In this document: piece by piece, positions 15,960-24,953 of the stretch
Numbering within the stretch: the first letter of the stretch is position 1
Layout: each line of letters starts with the position of its first letter
Source: Halomonas cerina
Lineage (GTDB): Bacteria > Pseudomonadota > Gammaproteobacteria > Pseudomonadales > Halomonadaceae
NCBI RefSeq assembly: GCF_014192215.1
Contig: NZ_JACHXP010000002.1
Span: forward strand, 1-64,000
Direction of reading: 5' to 3'
DNA: 64,000 nt
Position numbers and translations under genes: made by a program
Notes under the pieces: model-generated
Seen by the model: the letters and a program-made list of their open reading frames with translations, nothing else
Told to the model about the DNA's origin: nothing
The model's database searches: none

Positions 15960-16097
15960 TACTCCGGGTATCGCGAGAACTTGTGCAAGAAACTCACCGG
16001 CTAGCGCAACGGCGACGACACCTCATGGCTCAAGGACGCGCCGGTCCATCCGCTTCAGCAGCCACTAAAAGATCTAGAACGCGCCTACCCTAAGTAA
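15960..16097 (+). pseudogene. Fragment of an IS200/IS605-type TnpB
   Basis: The frame starting TAC 15960 reads YSGYRENLCKKLTG, an in-frame stop, then RNGDDTSWLKDAPVHPLQQ, PLKDLERAY and a stop. The block SWLKDAPVHPLQQ-L-DL-RAY is characteristic of the N-terminal part of TnpB/OrfB proteins. Only about 46 codons survive, with an internal stop and nothing of the RuvC domain, so this is a relic. Confidence 0.7.
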
Positions 16098-16116
16098 ATG
16101 GTTTACATATCCAGTT

Positions 16117-19100
16117 TTACCATGGAATGTCAATGTGTACTGGCTCTTCCTGCTGACTATCATCTTCCTGATCATCAAACATAAAGGTTATCCGATACTG
16201 GGCTTCCTTAAAGCCATTCTGGGGTACAAGCATTACTCCAGTTCCGTCACGGCTCCGAAGAACAGCAAAGTTTTGGTTGACTGATAAGTACTCGCTCGGT
16301 TGCCGGAACTGTCGCATATGCTGTGGCTCCCCGGATGCCATCCGGACTCGAAGATGTACTTGTTCGGGCGGCAGGTCGCCCGGCATCGTGCCACGACGCT
16401 GTCGGCGCAGGTGCCGTGGGTCGGCTTGTGAACCGGCGGATTGAGTCGCCTCCACGATGTCGATGCGCGTTCCCGCCGGCAGCGCGTTCTCGTCGCCGAA
16501 GGTGTGATAGGGAACCCAGCCATCGGCCGGCGCCACTACCCATAGCTTGTAGAACCGGGCGTCCCGGTTGGCGCGGCAATACAGCCCCACGGCACCGGCG
16601 TCGATGCGAGTGTCCTTGAGGTCAAAGATCCGCTCACCATCCACGTAGCCGGTCAGACCATCGTCCACACAGTCCATGGTCAGCTGATACTCACGCCCCA
16701 CGGTGAAACCGGTGTCGTCCTGCCACAGCAGTCGTACCTGGCCGTCAACCTTGCGGATGAGCCGGCGATAAGTGCCGCGGCTATCCATGGAAAATCGATA
16801 GAAGTTATTGTCGTCCTGGTAACGGAACATAACGCCGATGGCGCCGTCGCTACCCGACGACAGATGCACCATCAGACGATAATCCCGCCAGGCCCTGTCG
16901 CCGGTGACCGCGTAGGTACCCGGTTGATCGTAGGGACCATCGCCGGTGCCGTGGATCTCTCTAGTCTGTTTGAGAAGCTGCTCTGTCTCGTCATGTTGCC
17001 AGTCGGACCGGGAACCGGACGATGGCTCATCCACAAACTGCCATTGATCCGGATGGAATTCCCGGAACGGATTGACGGCAAGGAGACTATGGTGTGCGTC
17101 GGCATGAACGGCCAGGGAGGTGAACATCACCTCCCTGCCCCAGGCGGACAGCCCTATCCTGCCTTTCTTCCCGGCATCCGGATCGTTCACCGTGAAGAGC
17201 GGGACGGTGTCCAGATAACCCCGTAAGGTGTCCTGTCCGACCTCAATGCGTAAGCCATGAGTCTGCCCCGGAACCAGGTTGGCATCGTCCCGCCACATGA
17301 TCTGTGCGCCGCCCCGGCCGGTGAGCCTGATCAGTTGCCTGCCGTCGCCGGTGCCCAGCACCAGGCGATAATGATTGTCGGGATCACCGTAGCGGAATAC
17401 CAGCGCGGCTTTGGAGTCGGATGCCAGTCGTAGGCGGGTGGAAAACACGGCTTCCCCCACCTCCCGGTCATCCTCAATCACCGTGCTCCACCGCTGCCCC
17501 AGGTCACGGGCGGTCAGCCCAGTAGCCTCAACCTGCCATGCACCCGTGTCCTGGGTATCGACAATCGTCAGCGACTCCAATGTAGCCTCCCGGGTCAGGT
17601 CGTGATGGAACCGCCCGCCGACCAAGGACGGTGCAAAACCCGAAGTGTCGGATCGTCGGTATTCGATGACCGTACCGGAGATATCGGCGGTTTCCCGAAG
17701 GAGCACAATGACGCGGGGGTCCTGGTCGAAACCGACATCGATCAGCTTGAGAATCCCAGGCGGGTTCGGGGAAACGTCGTATTTCGGCGCCCGGGAAACC
17801 GTCAGTGCCGTCGTCTTCCAGTCTATGGGCTCCGGACTACGAATCAGCAAGGCTTTCGGTGTACCGCCATGGTCGAGGCGACTGACTTCCAGACGTCCGG
17901 GCAGTTGCAGGGCGCCCTGGATGGCACTGGCCACTGTCTGATAGCCACGATGTTCCTCGGGGTCGGGGGGATCACCGAGGAAGGGCAGTGCGCCGATGGC
18001 ATTGATGGCATCCGAGGGATAGGTAGCCTGCCAGGTTTCATCGTTGTAGCTGTGAATCTGATGGCGGGCATCGGTGTATTGCGATGTCGTAAACCGGAAC
18101 CGATAGGCCACCGGGGCTTTTTCGCGGAAGTCGTCCACGCGGATGTCCTTGAACAGCGCCTTGTCGGTGGCCCGGGTGTAGAGGCCGATGGTGCCTTGCC
18201 TGGGGCCGTCGGGGTCGCTGACGCTGACCACGGGCTCGTCATTGACCAGCACCTGAATCTCGGGACCGATGGCCTCCACCGTGACCTCATAGTCGGCACC
18301 GGCGTGATAGCCGTCCCGGGTCTCCCATACCTGGGCTACCGCCGCGTCCTGGAACCGGACCAGCCGGCGGTAGCCGTCGATATTGCTCAGGGTAAAGCGG
18401 TAATGGTTGTTGTCGTCCCGGTATCGAAATACGCAGCCGATGATGCCCGATGCGACGGTGAGGGTTCCTAGTGTGAAGCTGGCGCGGAAATCGCTCCAAT
18501 GCGCCGGCTGATCGGGATCCGAATCCTCAAGATCATGGTTCTTGTTCAATAGCCATAGGGTTCCTGCGGAAGCCTGTAACGCGTCACCTATCGCTATGGA
18601 TTGTGCGGGATCCCCCACCGCAGCGCTTTGCCGGACATGGTGCCGGGAGGGAATGCGCCAGTCTGCCCGACTGTAACGTTCCTGCGGTTCGCGATCCAGG
18701 ATGATGTTGTTGTTTTGCGTATCGACGCCGGTGATGGCGAAGGATTCCCTGCTGTCTCGACCGGTGATCTCGATGGAATCTCTACCAGGTACCACATGGT
18801 TGATGGCATCGGCCGGACTCAGACTGAGTTTCCTGCCGCTCAACCAGGTGGCATTGGAACCCTGGAACCCGTCATGGCCCTGAATGCGCCAGTCCGGCTC
18901 GGGACCACCGCCATCGGCACGCTGGTCCACCGTCCGCCATTCGTCGATGCCGCCGGCGAAGCCGATATTCAACAGCAACGGGACCAGTCGGGCTTCATGG
19001 ACCCGATCCGGCTTGAGTATCTGGCGGGTTTGCAGGCGCTTGGTCATCTCGATGTCGAGACCATCCAGGTCTAAACAGGCACTGGCCGCCGCCTGTGCAA

Positions 19101-20723
19101 ACCAGCGGCGGCCGGCCCGGTCCAGCAGTAGGTCCGGCGTCTCTCCCAGGGGGTTCTCCGCCACCACCAGCCGTCCCCGGGCGTCCCGGACCGGATGATT
19201 GTTGTCGTCGAACAGATAGATGCGCAGATCCCGCCGGGCCAGGGCGTAGAGTAGATGAACGTAATCCTCGTTGAAATCCACCGCCACCGGATCGGCTCGG
19301 TATACCGGGCGCGGCAGCGGGGGCTGCTCGCCTTCCGCCGGCACCGTTTTCGGCATGGTCTGGTGGATGTAGCGGGCCAGGGTCGCCAGTCCGGTGGATT
19401 GTTTCGGGTTTCCGCCGGCGGCGTTTGCCGGTGAGGCGGGCTTGTCGGGTGTGGACAGGCCCGGCGGACCGGCGGTCTGGAACTCGGCGTATCGAGCCTG
19501 ATAGGTCTGGTGCTCCCAGTCGAATCCCTGGCGTCCCCGGCCGTGAACCCGGGTGACGACCTCCAGACAGTAGGACGAATAGGGTGCCAGTACCTTGCCG
19601 GTGTCGGCCCAGTGCGCCAGTTGCTCGCGCTTGTGCCTGATCTGTGCCTGGATTTTCTCCCGAACGGACGGGACATTGGCATCGTCGGGGTCGTGCTCCC
19701 ACTGCCCCAGGCTGCCGTTCCATTTGAGTGTCAGATCCATCTCGCAGGCGCAGACCTCCAAGATGTGCAGGTAACCCACGAACCGTAGTTCGAGCAGGGA
19801 AATGGCCGCTTCGCCGCCGCTGGTAAAGACGAAGCGACGTTCCTCCTCCTGCCGGTGATCGTCGAACCCGTCGGGGATGAACCAGGACGCCTCCTGTTGC
19901 CGTCCCTCCCGATCATGGGCCGTTACCGTGCCCTGGGAGGCGTATTTGCCGGAGCCGATACGAAGCCCTACAGAGCGCAGCGTTTCGGGAATCCATAGCT
20001 CGATATGGTGGGTATAGCTGGGGTCATCGGTGGGACTGGTGGCCCGGAGTTGCTTTCCCTGAAACCGCAAGGCATCCTGTCCGAAGGCCACGGAGGGTCC
20101 GATATTTAGGGGTACATCGGCGGCGGAATGCCATCCCGCTTCCTGTTTGACGGATATCGTCAGCCACGGCGAGCGCTGGTGATGGGTTCGCTCGAAGATA
20201 TAGAACGATGAATCGATGACGGAATAGGTTCTGAAATCGTCTGGTAGCTTCAGCCCCTGGAAGTCGTAACACACCAGTTCCGGCGGACAGGGATACTGCG
20301 GGAACAGGTCGGAGATGGCGTCTTCCCAGGCGCCATCGGCGTGGCGGCCATAGGCGAAGGGGGTACGCGCCCACAGTAGCAGTTTGGTCTGGGTCAGGCT
20401 CGGGTCCTTGCCGGTGTGGGTGTCCCGTTCGCCCTGCTTGGGCTGGCGCGGCAGGGGTGCCCAGGTGGCGTAGAGGTCCGGAACATCGGTCCAGTCCTGG
20501 GCCGTCTCGTCCCATCGCCGCAGGCGCACGTCCATCAGTTCGTAGCGGGCCTGTGCCGGCCCCTGGTTCTTTGCCGGATCGCCGATGGGCTCCCAGGGCG
20601 GGCTGGGGGGATTGGCGTTGTCGGCCACGGCGCTGTCGTTGTGTAGCGGCCGCTGGAAGGTGATTTCCGGGCGGACATCCAGGGGTACCGTGGGCGCGCC
20701 GCGGTCCGGCTGCGAGGGGGGGG
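16117..20723 (-). CDS. Giant beta-rich protein, C-terminal part (after frameshift), three LamG-like repeats
   Basis: This is the downstream ~1,530 residues of a giant protein; the true reading joins from the upstream frame at the G-run 20716-20723. The open frame continues back to 20952, but those ~78 residues are a Pro/Ser/Arg-rich shadow of the upstream coding frame. The clearest feature is a threefold repeat of about 100 residues, each with FRY-D-NHYRF, a strand ending in a W, and a late GTIGLYTRA-like block, as in LamG/concanavalin-type jelly rolls (also FRYGDPDNHYRL and FRYQDDNNFYRF). No signal peptide, catalytic motif or membrane segment is visible. It is the last gene of a tight operon with a PLD-like gene. 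A binding or structural role is inference. Confidence 0.7.
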
Positions 20724-23314
20724 TCCAGGGCATTGCGGTTGGCCTGCTCCTTGAGCCGGTCCGGTTTCGGCTGCCAGGTGGAGGCCAGTTTCTTATGGCC
20801 GATGCCGATCTGGCCGATGACATCGGGCAGTTGCGGGGGATCGGGTTGCGGGCCCCACTCCAGGGTGACCTTGGCGGAGGGATCGGGCAGTGGCCAGGGG
20901 GTGGACAGGGAGACGGAGAGCTTTGCCAAGAGGTGAAATGGGTCGAAGACATCGGCGGCGATCTTGGTGTCGGCAGTCAGGCCCATGCCCACGCCAAAGG
21001 CCTTGAGGGCCACCTTGCCGTGCAGCCGAATCTCGCCGTGGAAGTGGGCCGGCTCGAAGTTGACCAGCACATCACTGGCGATCCAGGCTTCCAGTATTAC
21101 TTTCAGGGGGCCGTACTTCCATTCCTTGTCGTATCCCCGCCAGATGCCCATGGCCAGGCGGTTGGGATCCAGCATGAAGTAGGCTTCGGTGACGAACACC
21201 GACAGGGCTTCGGCCCGGATGCGCTGGTCACGGGGTTTCTTCTTGCCGATGTTCAGATACCAGCTATCGGGATCGTTCAGGCTGTAGAAGGCCTCGGCGC
21301 TGGCGCTGATGTCCATCACGCGTCCCTTCTCGCCCTCTTTGTAACGTGCGTCCATGCCCAGAGTGAACGAGCCGGCACGCCCATCCAGTACCGCCAGGGT
21401 CTGGAAGGCGGCGTCCTCGCCCACCTGTGTGCCTTTCTTCAGCAGGTCGGAACGTCCCTGGAGCATGAGGATGGGGCCGGGGAAGACGATGACCAGCAAC
21501 AGGTCATTGGCCAGGGACAGGCCGTTGTCCGCCGCAGTGGCCACCGTGACGCCGGCGCCGAAGCCCAGGGCGCCGGCTCGGGGCCGCCATTTGTCGAAGT
21601 CGGTGACCCCTTTGTCCTTCCAGTGATACCAGCTCTGGGTACCACCGGTGATGGCGTACCATTTTTGTTCGCCGCTCTTGTCGGGTTCGTACTGGCTGGC
21701 GAACAGGCCGGAAAAGCCGTACAGGGACAGGCCGGTGGCCCACAGGGGGATGCCGGCCGGCAGATCGGCGTCCAGATAGATGGCCATGTACTGAAAAGCG
21801 TTGCCATTACGATTGTGGGTGCCGAAAACCAGTTCGGCATCCACGCTCAAGCCCAGGGCCATCAGTTCCAGATCGATATCACCCCGGAATTCCTTGCCTT
21901 TCAGCGCTACCTCACCCTTGAAGGCGAGGGTTTCCGGAACCGTGAATTCCACGCCGATGCCGTTCAGCGTCACCGCCGGCTCATTGCCGTCCGGGAAGAT
22001 ACGCAGGCCCTCCACCGAGGCGCCGGCGGGCAGGCCCTCGGGCAGTTCGATCCCGCCGTTGAGACCGATCCATTTGCGGCCAGCTGCGGTATAGCCCATA
22101 CCGAACTTGGTAATCTCGAAGCCCAGCCCGGCGATCTCGGCCCGGTACTGGTCCGGCAGATCGATCCAGCCGCCTTGGATATCTACATTGCCTTCGGCAT
22201 CGATGCGCAACTCGTCGATGCGCACGCCGGGGGCGTCGGACAGTAGTTCCAGCGTCGGTGTCAGGGTGCCGCCCAGGGACACGGCAGGCACCCCCTCCTC
22301 GACGGAAAAGCCCAGGCTGTCGATTTCGAACTTGAACAGGTTATCCTTGCTGACCGTGGCCAGGCCGTCCTCGCCGGTGAGTTCAGCGGTGAGGTTGCCG
22401 TCCAGGTCGATACCCAGTTCCACTTCCACGTCCTGATCGAAAAACGGAAGACGAAGCTTGCCGGTGATGTCAGCTTTACTAAAAGTATTTTGAACAAACT
22501 GGACATCCAACTCGGTCAGCAGAAACGGTATGCCGAACAGCGTTTGACTGGACGTGGTGACCGATTGATCCGTATCGTAATTTTCAGTATTGAGACCTAT
22601 GGTTCCGGAAATTCCGCCGGTTCCAATATGAAAATTGTGAAATTCCAGTTCATCGATAGGTAGCCCTTTGAGTGAATCGGGAAAGTGAAGACTCAACTCC
22701 TTGAAAACAATGCCCTGCCAGCCTGGAGATATACTTCGGACGTCCGGCAGTTCCAAGTTATCGGAGGCCGGAATCGTTTGATGTTCCGACAGGTCCAACG
22801 CAACTTTGGCCTCGACGACAAATCCAGTATCAGCAATCATAGCCGGTTGGAGGACGAACTCATTAGGTCCACCGAAGCTGACGTTCCAATCTTGGTTGAT
22901 GGTGATTTTGGCACCGACTTCAATTTCGCTGAACTGCCGACTGCCATCCTCAGTCCATTTCCCCTTTTTCTTGATGACAGGTTTCAGCCATTCCTCAGGA
23001 AAGCGGATACGAAACTTGCCTGTTAGAGTCACGTCCAATTTTCTTTGGGGAAAAGCAGCTTTTAATTTAACCCCGAGGACAGAAGAGTGTTTCCCGCCGA
23101 CTACCAATTGAACACCACCGAGACCCGCTAACTCAAATATTTCCTCAGACGAAAAATCCAATTCCATCTTGAATCCTTCCTGAGGATCCATGTAATCTGA
23201 GCCGGAATAATCCGTGATCCTTAACTTTTGTAAAAATTGTTGCAAATTGCCTGCCGGTGCCAACCTGTCTACCGGGAAGAGATCGGCGGGAATTGCGGAA
23301 ATTAGTGCAGGCAT
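20024..23314 (-). CDS. Giant beta-rich protein, N-terminal part (before frameshift)
   Basis: The ORF opens MPALISAIPADLFP with GAGGA just before the ATG, ten bases after the PLD-like gene. Coding character holds for about 863 residues, to LDPP at 20724; beyond that the frame degenerates into Gly/Arg/Ala-rich shadow down to 20024. The real part is a long series of beta strands, with repeated short blocks such as ELRIDAEGNVDIQGGWIDL and FPDGNEPAVTLNGIGVEF, followed by a glycine-rich stretch (GALGFGAGVTVATAADNG). It resembles no family I can name. Combined with the downstream frame it would be about 2,395 residues. Confidence 0.7.
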   Translation of the reverse strand: MPALISAIPADLFPVDRLAPAGNLQQFLQKLRITDYSGSDYMDPQEGFKMELDFSSEEIFELAGLGGVQLVVGGKHSSVLGVKLKAAFPQRKLDVTLTGKFRIRFPEEWLKPVIKKKGKWTEDGSRQFSEIEVGAKITINQDWNVSFGGPNEFVLQPAMIADTGFVVEAKVALDLSEHQTIPASDNLELPDVRSISPGWQGIVFKELSLHFPDSLKGLPIDELEFHNFHIGTGGISGTIGLNTENYDTDQSVTTSSQTLFGIPFLLTELDVQFVQNTFSKADITGKLRLPFFDQDVEVELGIDLDGNLTAELTGEDGLATVSKDNLFKFEIDSLGFSVEEGVPAVSLGGTLTPTLELLSDAPGVRIDELRIDAEGNVDIQGGWIDLPDQYRAEIAGLGFEITKFGMGYTAAGRKWIGLNGGIELPEGLPAGASVEGLRIFPDGNEPAVTLNGIGVEFTVPETLAFKGEVALKGKEFRGDIDLELMALGLSVDAELVFGTHNRNGNAFQYMAIYLDADLPAGIPLWATGLSLYGFSGLFASQYEPDKSGEQKWYAITGGTQSWYHWKDKGVTDFDKWRPRAGALGFGAGVTVATAADNGLSLANDLLLVIVFPGPILMLQGRSDLLKKGTQVGEDAAFQTLAVLDGRAGSFTLGMDARYKEGEKGRVMDISASAEAFYSLNDPDSWYLNIGKKKPRDQRIRAEALSVFVTEAYFMLDPNRLAMGIWRGYDKEWKYGPLKVILEAWIASDVLVNFEPAHFHGEIRLHGKVALKAFGVGMGLTADTKIAADVFDPFHLLAKLSVSLSTPWPLPDPSAKVTLEWGPQPDPPQLPDVIGQIGIGHKKLASTWQPKPDRLKEQANRNALDPPLAAGPRRAHGTPGCPPGNHLPAAATQRQRRGRQRQSPQPALGAHRRSGKEPGAGTGPLRTDGRAPAAMGRDGPGLDRCSGPLRHLGTPAAPAQAGRTGHPHRQGPEPDPDQTATVGAYPLRLWPPRRWRLGRRHLRPVPAVSLSAGTGVLRLPGAEATRRFQNLFRHRFIVLYLRANPSPALAVADDIRQTGSGMAFRRRCTPKYRTLRGLRTGCLAVSGKATPGHQSHR
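20716..20723 (-). repeat. Run of eight G (C on the coding strand) at the frameshift
   Basis: The two halves of the giant protein are in different frames on either side of this homopolymer: ...NALDPP in one frame and ...SQPDRGAPTVPLD in the other. Adding or removing one base would fuse them. A sequencing error, a fixed mutation or slippage-based phase variation are all possible. Confidence 0.75.
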
Positions 23315-23324
23315 TGCCTTTTCC

Positions 23325-24944
23325 TCAACGTTCTCTTATGTAAGGCGCATCGGCTTTCGAAGGTCCGTGAAACGGATCTACAATGAAACCTTCCCATAAA
23401 TCGTGAAAGTACCACGTATCCGGAGGTTCTTTATCAGGATACCTACGAACCCGCCATATTTCTTCCGAATTGATCGCAAACTTGAAATGCCTGATATCCT
23501 CTTCAAGCGAATAGTTACTATGGTAGTTATGATCCTGATCGTGTTCTTTCCATAAACTTTTTCGAAAGTCTTTAGCGAACTCGCCTCTTTTATCTAAAAT
23601 CCCAAGGTGAATCTCACCGTCTGTGGTCATTGACCTTTGGTTGACATTGCCGGTACCGACCAATACGAATTCATCATCGAAAATTGCAAGTTTTGAGTGA
23701 ACGTAAATCGTAACTTCACTGCCGTTTACCACATCTCCGTTATGTAAGTATGCTATTGAGAAATCTCCTCGGCTTTGGCTTTCTTTCGCAACTTTTCGTA
23801 GGTATGCTATCCCTTTATTACGTTCGTCCAATATTGCTTGAAGATCCGGATTCCTCGCGACCACAACGATTACTTCCACGCCTCTTCTTATAGCCTGCGC
23901 AAGTTGATAATATGGATTATACTCGCGCAAACGATTTAGCCATACATTCTCACCTGAGGATACTCCAGTAGTTGAAAACTGAGTGAAAAACTGACCTTCA
24001 ATATAAATATATTTTGTGGAATTTTTAATGGCGTTAAGAAAAGAAGCCCAAAAAGTAAATTCTCCCGTATGTTCCCAAGAATCTCCGTTTTCCATATTGG
24101 CCCATGAGTAACTCCCCCATTCTCCTTCAGCAATCCCAAAGGTTCGCAATACCTGTATCTGTTGGGGTCCATCTCCTTCGGCCGCCGATGGCGGCGTTTC
24201 GCTAATTTGGGGGGGGGATGAGCGGGGATTAGCAAGGTCGGGGAATCGTAGACCAGGATCAGGTGAAAGACCTACACCTCTATCAGCGGGGGCCGTGCGT
24301 GTCTCATCATTCCAGCGCGAAATATAATCCCATTTAAGGTCATTGATGACATTGCCTTTAAGGAGCACACCAACCTCATGTGTGGGATAGCCTGGCCGCT
24401 CCGAATCCTCTGTTTTATGCTGCTTCCTTCCCCAACGCTTCGTATCAATATCTATTGAACCCAGTAGTGCCATTGAGTCCATATTTTTGAAATCAAAAAT
24501 CGTATACTTTTGATGATTGCTTCCGGTGCCGGGGAATCTATAGTCGATTCCAATCGTTTTCAACCCGGTGTTTTTCAGTTCCATAAGGCTGGTGATATTG
24601 GTAGGGTGATTTGTTGCGTGTCCGCTAAGAGAAATATAGACATTGACCCCTCTATTGAACGCGGCTTTTATAACGGATAATACTTTGGTATTGGGCTTCG
24701 ATTTGCCCAGAAGAGGAACATCTTCCAAGCGCCAGCCGGCGTGGTAAACCGTTGTGTTTTGGTCGGCGTCTTGCATAAAGCGGTACCATTTTTCCATATA
24801 CTCCTTTCCCTCTATTACAGGAACCACATGCCCACTCGTCCAATCCGAAATCTTACAGCCCGAGTGTCTCGATTGAAGCGGTTTCCATTCATTGCCTGAG
24901 AAATCAAGAAACCACTTTTTTCGTAGTTGTTGCATGTTTGGCAT
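23325..24944 (-). CDS. Phospholipase D-like protein (two HKD motifs)
   Basis: This 539-residue protein carries two HxKxxxxD motifs of the PLD superfamily: HQKYTIFDF followed by MALLGSIDI, and VHSKLAIFDDEFVLVGTGNVNQRS (cited as VHSKLAIFDD and GTGNVNQRS). The two together form one active site that cleaves phosphodiester bonds, in phospholipids or nucleic acids. A conserved F-x-A-x-I-YIEGQFF block lies between them. There is no signal peptide. It sits nine bases after the stop of the 1609-residue gene and ten bases before the start of the giant gene, so the three are one operon. Base composition is clearly more AT-rich than that of both neighbours. The substrate is unknown; an effector role is possible. 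Confidence 0.85.
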   Translation of the reverse strand: MPNMQQLRKKWFLDFSGNEWKPLQSRHSGCKISDWTSGHVVPVIEGKEYMEKWYRFMQDADQNTTVYHAGWRLEDVPLLGKSKPNTKVLSVIKAAFNRGVNVYISLSGHATNHPTNITSLMELKNTGLKTIGIDYRFPGTGSNHQKYTIFDFKNMDSMALLGSIDIDTKRWGRKQHKTEDSERPGYPTHEVGVLLKGNVINDLKWDYISRWNDETRTAPADRGVGLSPDPGLRFPDLANPRSSPPQISETPPSAAEGDGPQQIQVLRTFGIAEGEWGSYSWANMENGDSWEHTGEFTFWASFLNAIKNSTKYIYIEGQFFTQFSTTGVSSGENVWLNRLREYNPYYQLAQAIRRGVEVIVVVARNPDLQAILDERNKGIAYLRKVAKESQSRGDFSIAYLHNGDVVNGSEVTIYVHSKLAIFDDEFVLVGTGNVNQRSMTTDGEIHLGILDKRGEFAKDFRKSLWKEHDQDHNYHSNYSLEEDIRHFKFAINSEEIWRVRRYPDKEPPDTWYFHDLWEGFIVDPFHGPSKADAPYIRER

Positions 24945-24953
24945 TTTATTTTC

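Noticed and set aside
20024..20715. The last ~230 codons of the upstream frame of the giant gene
   Set aside because: After LDPP the sequence turns into Gly/Arg/Ala/Pro-rich shadow of the correct frame.
20724..20952. The first ~78 codons of the long downstream frame of the giant gene
   Set aside because: They are rich in Pro, Ser and Arg with no ribosome site, and overlap good coding sequence in the other frame; they are read-in before the frameshift.
20585..22246. Plus-strand open frame of 553 codons inside the giant gene
   Set aside because: Composition is Gly/Gln/Val/His-rich shadow, with no domain or ribosome site.
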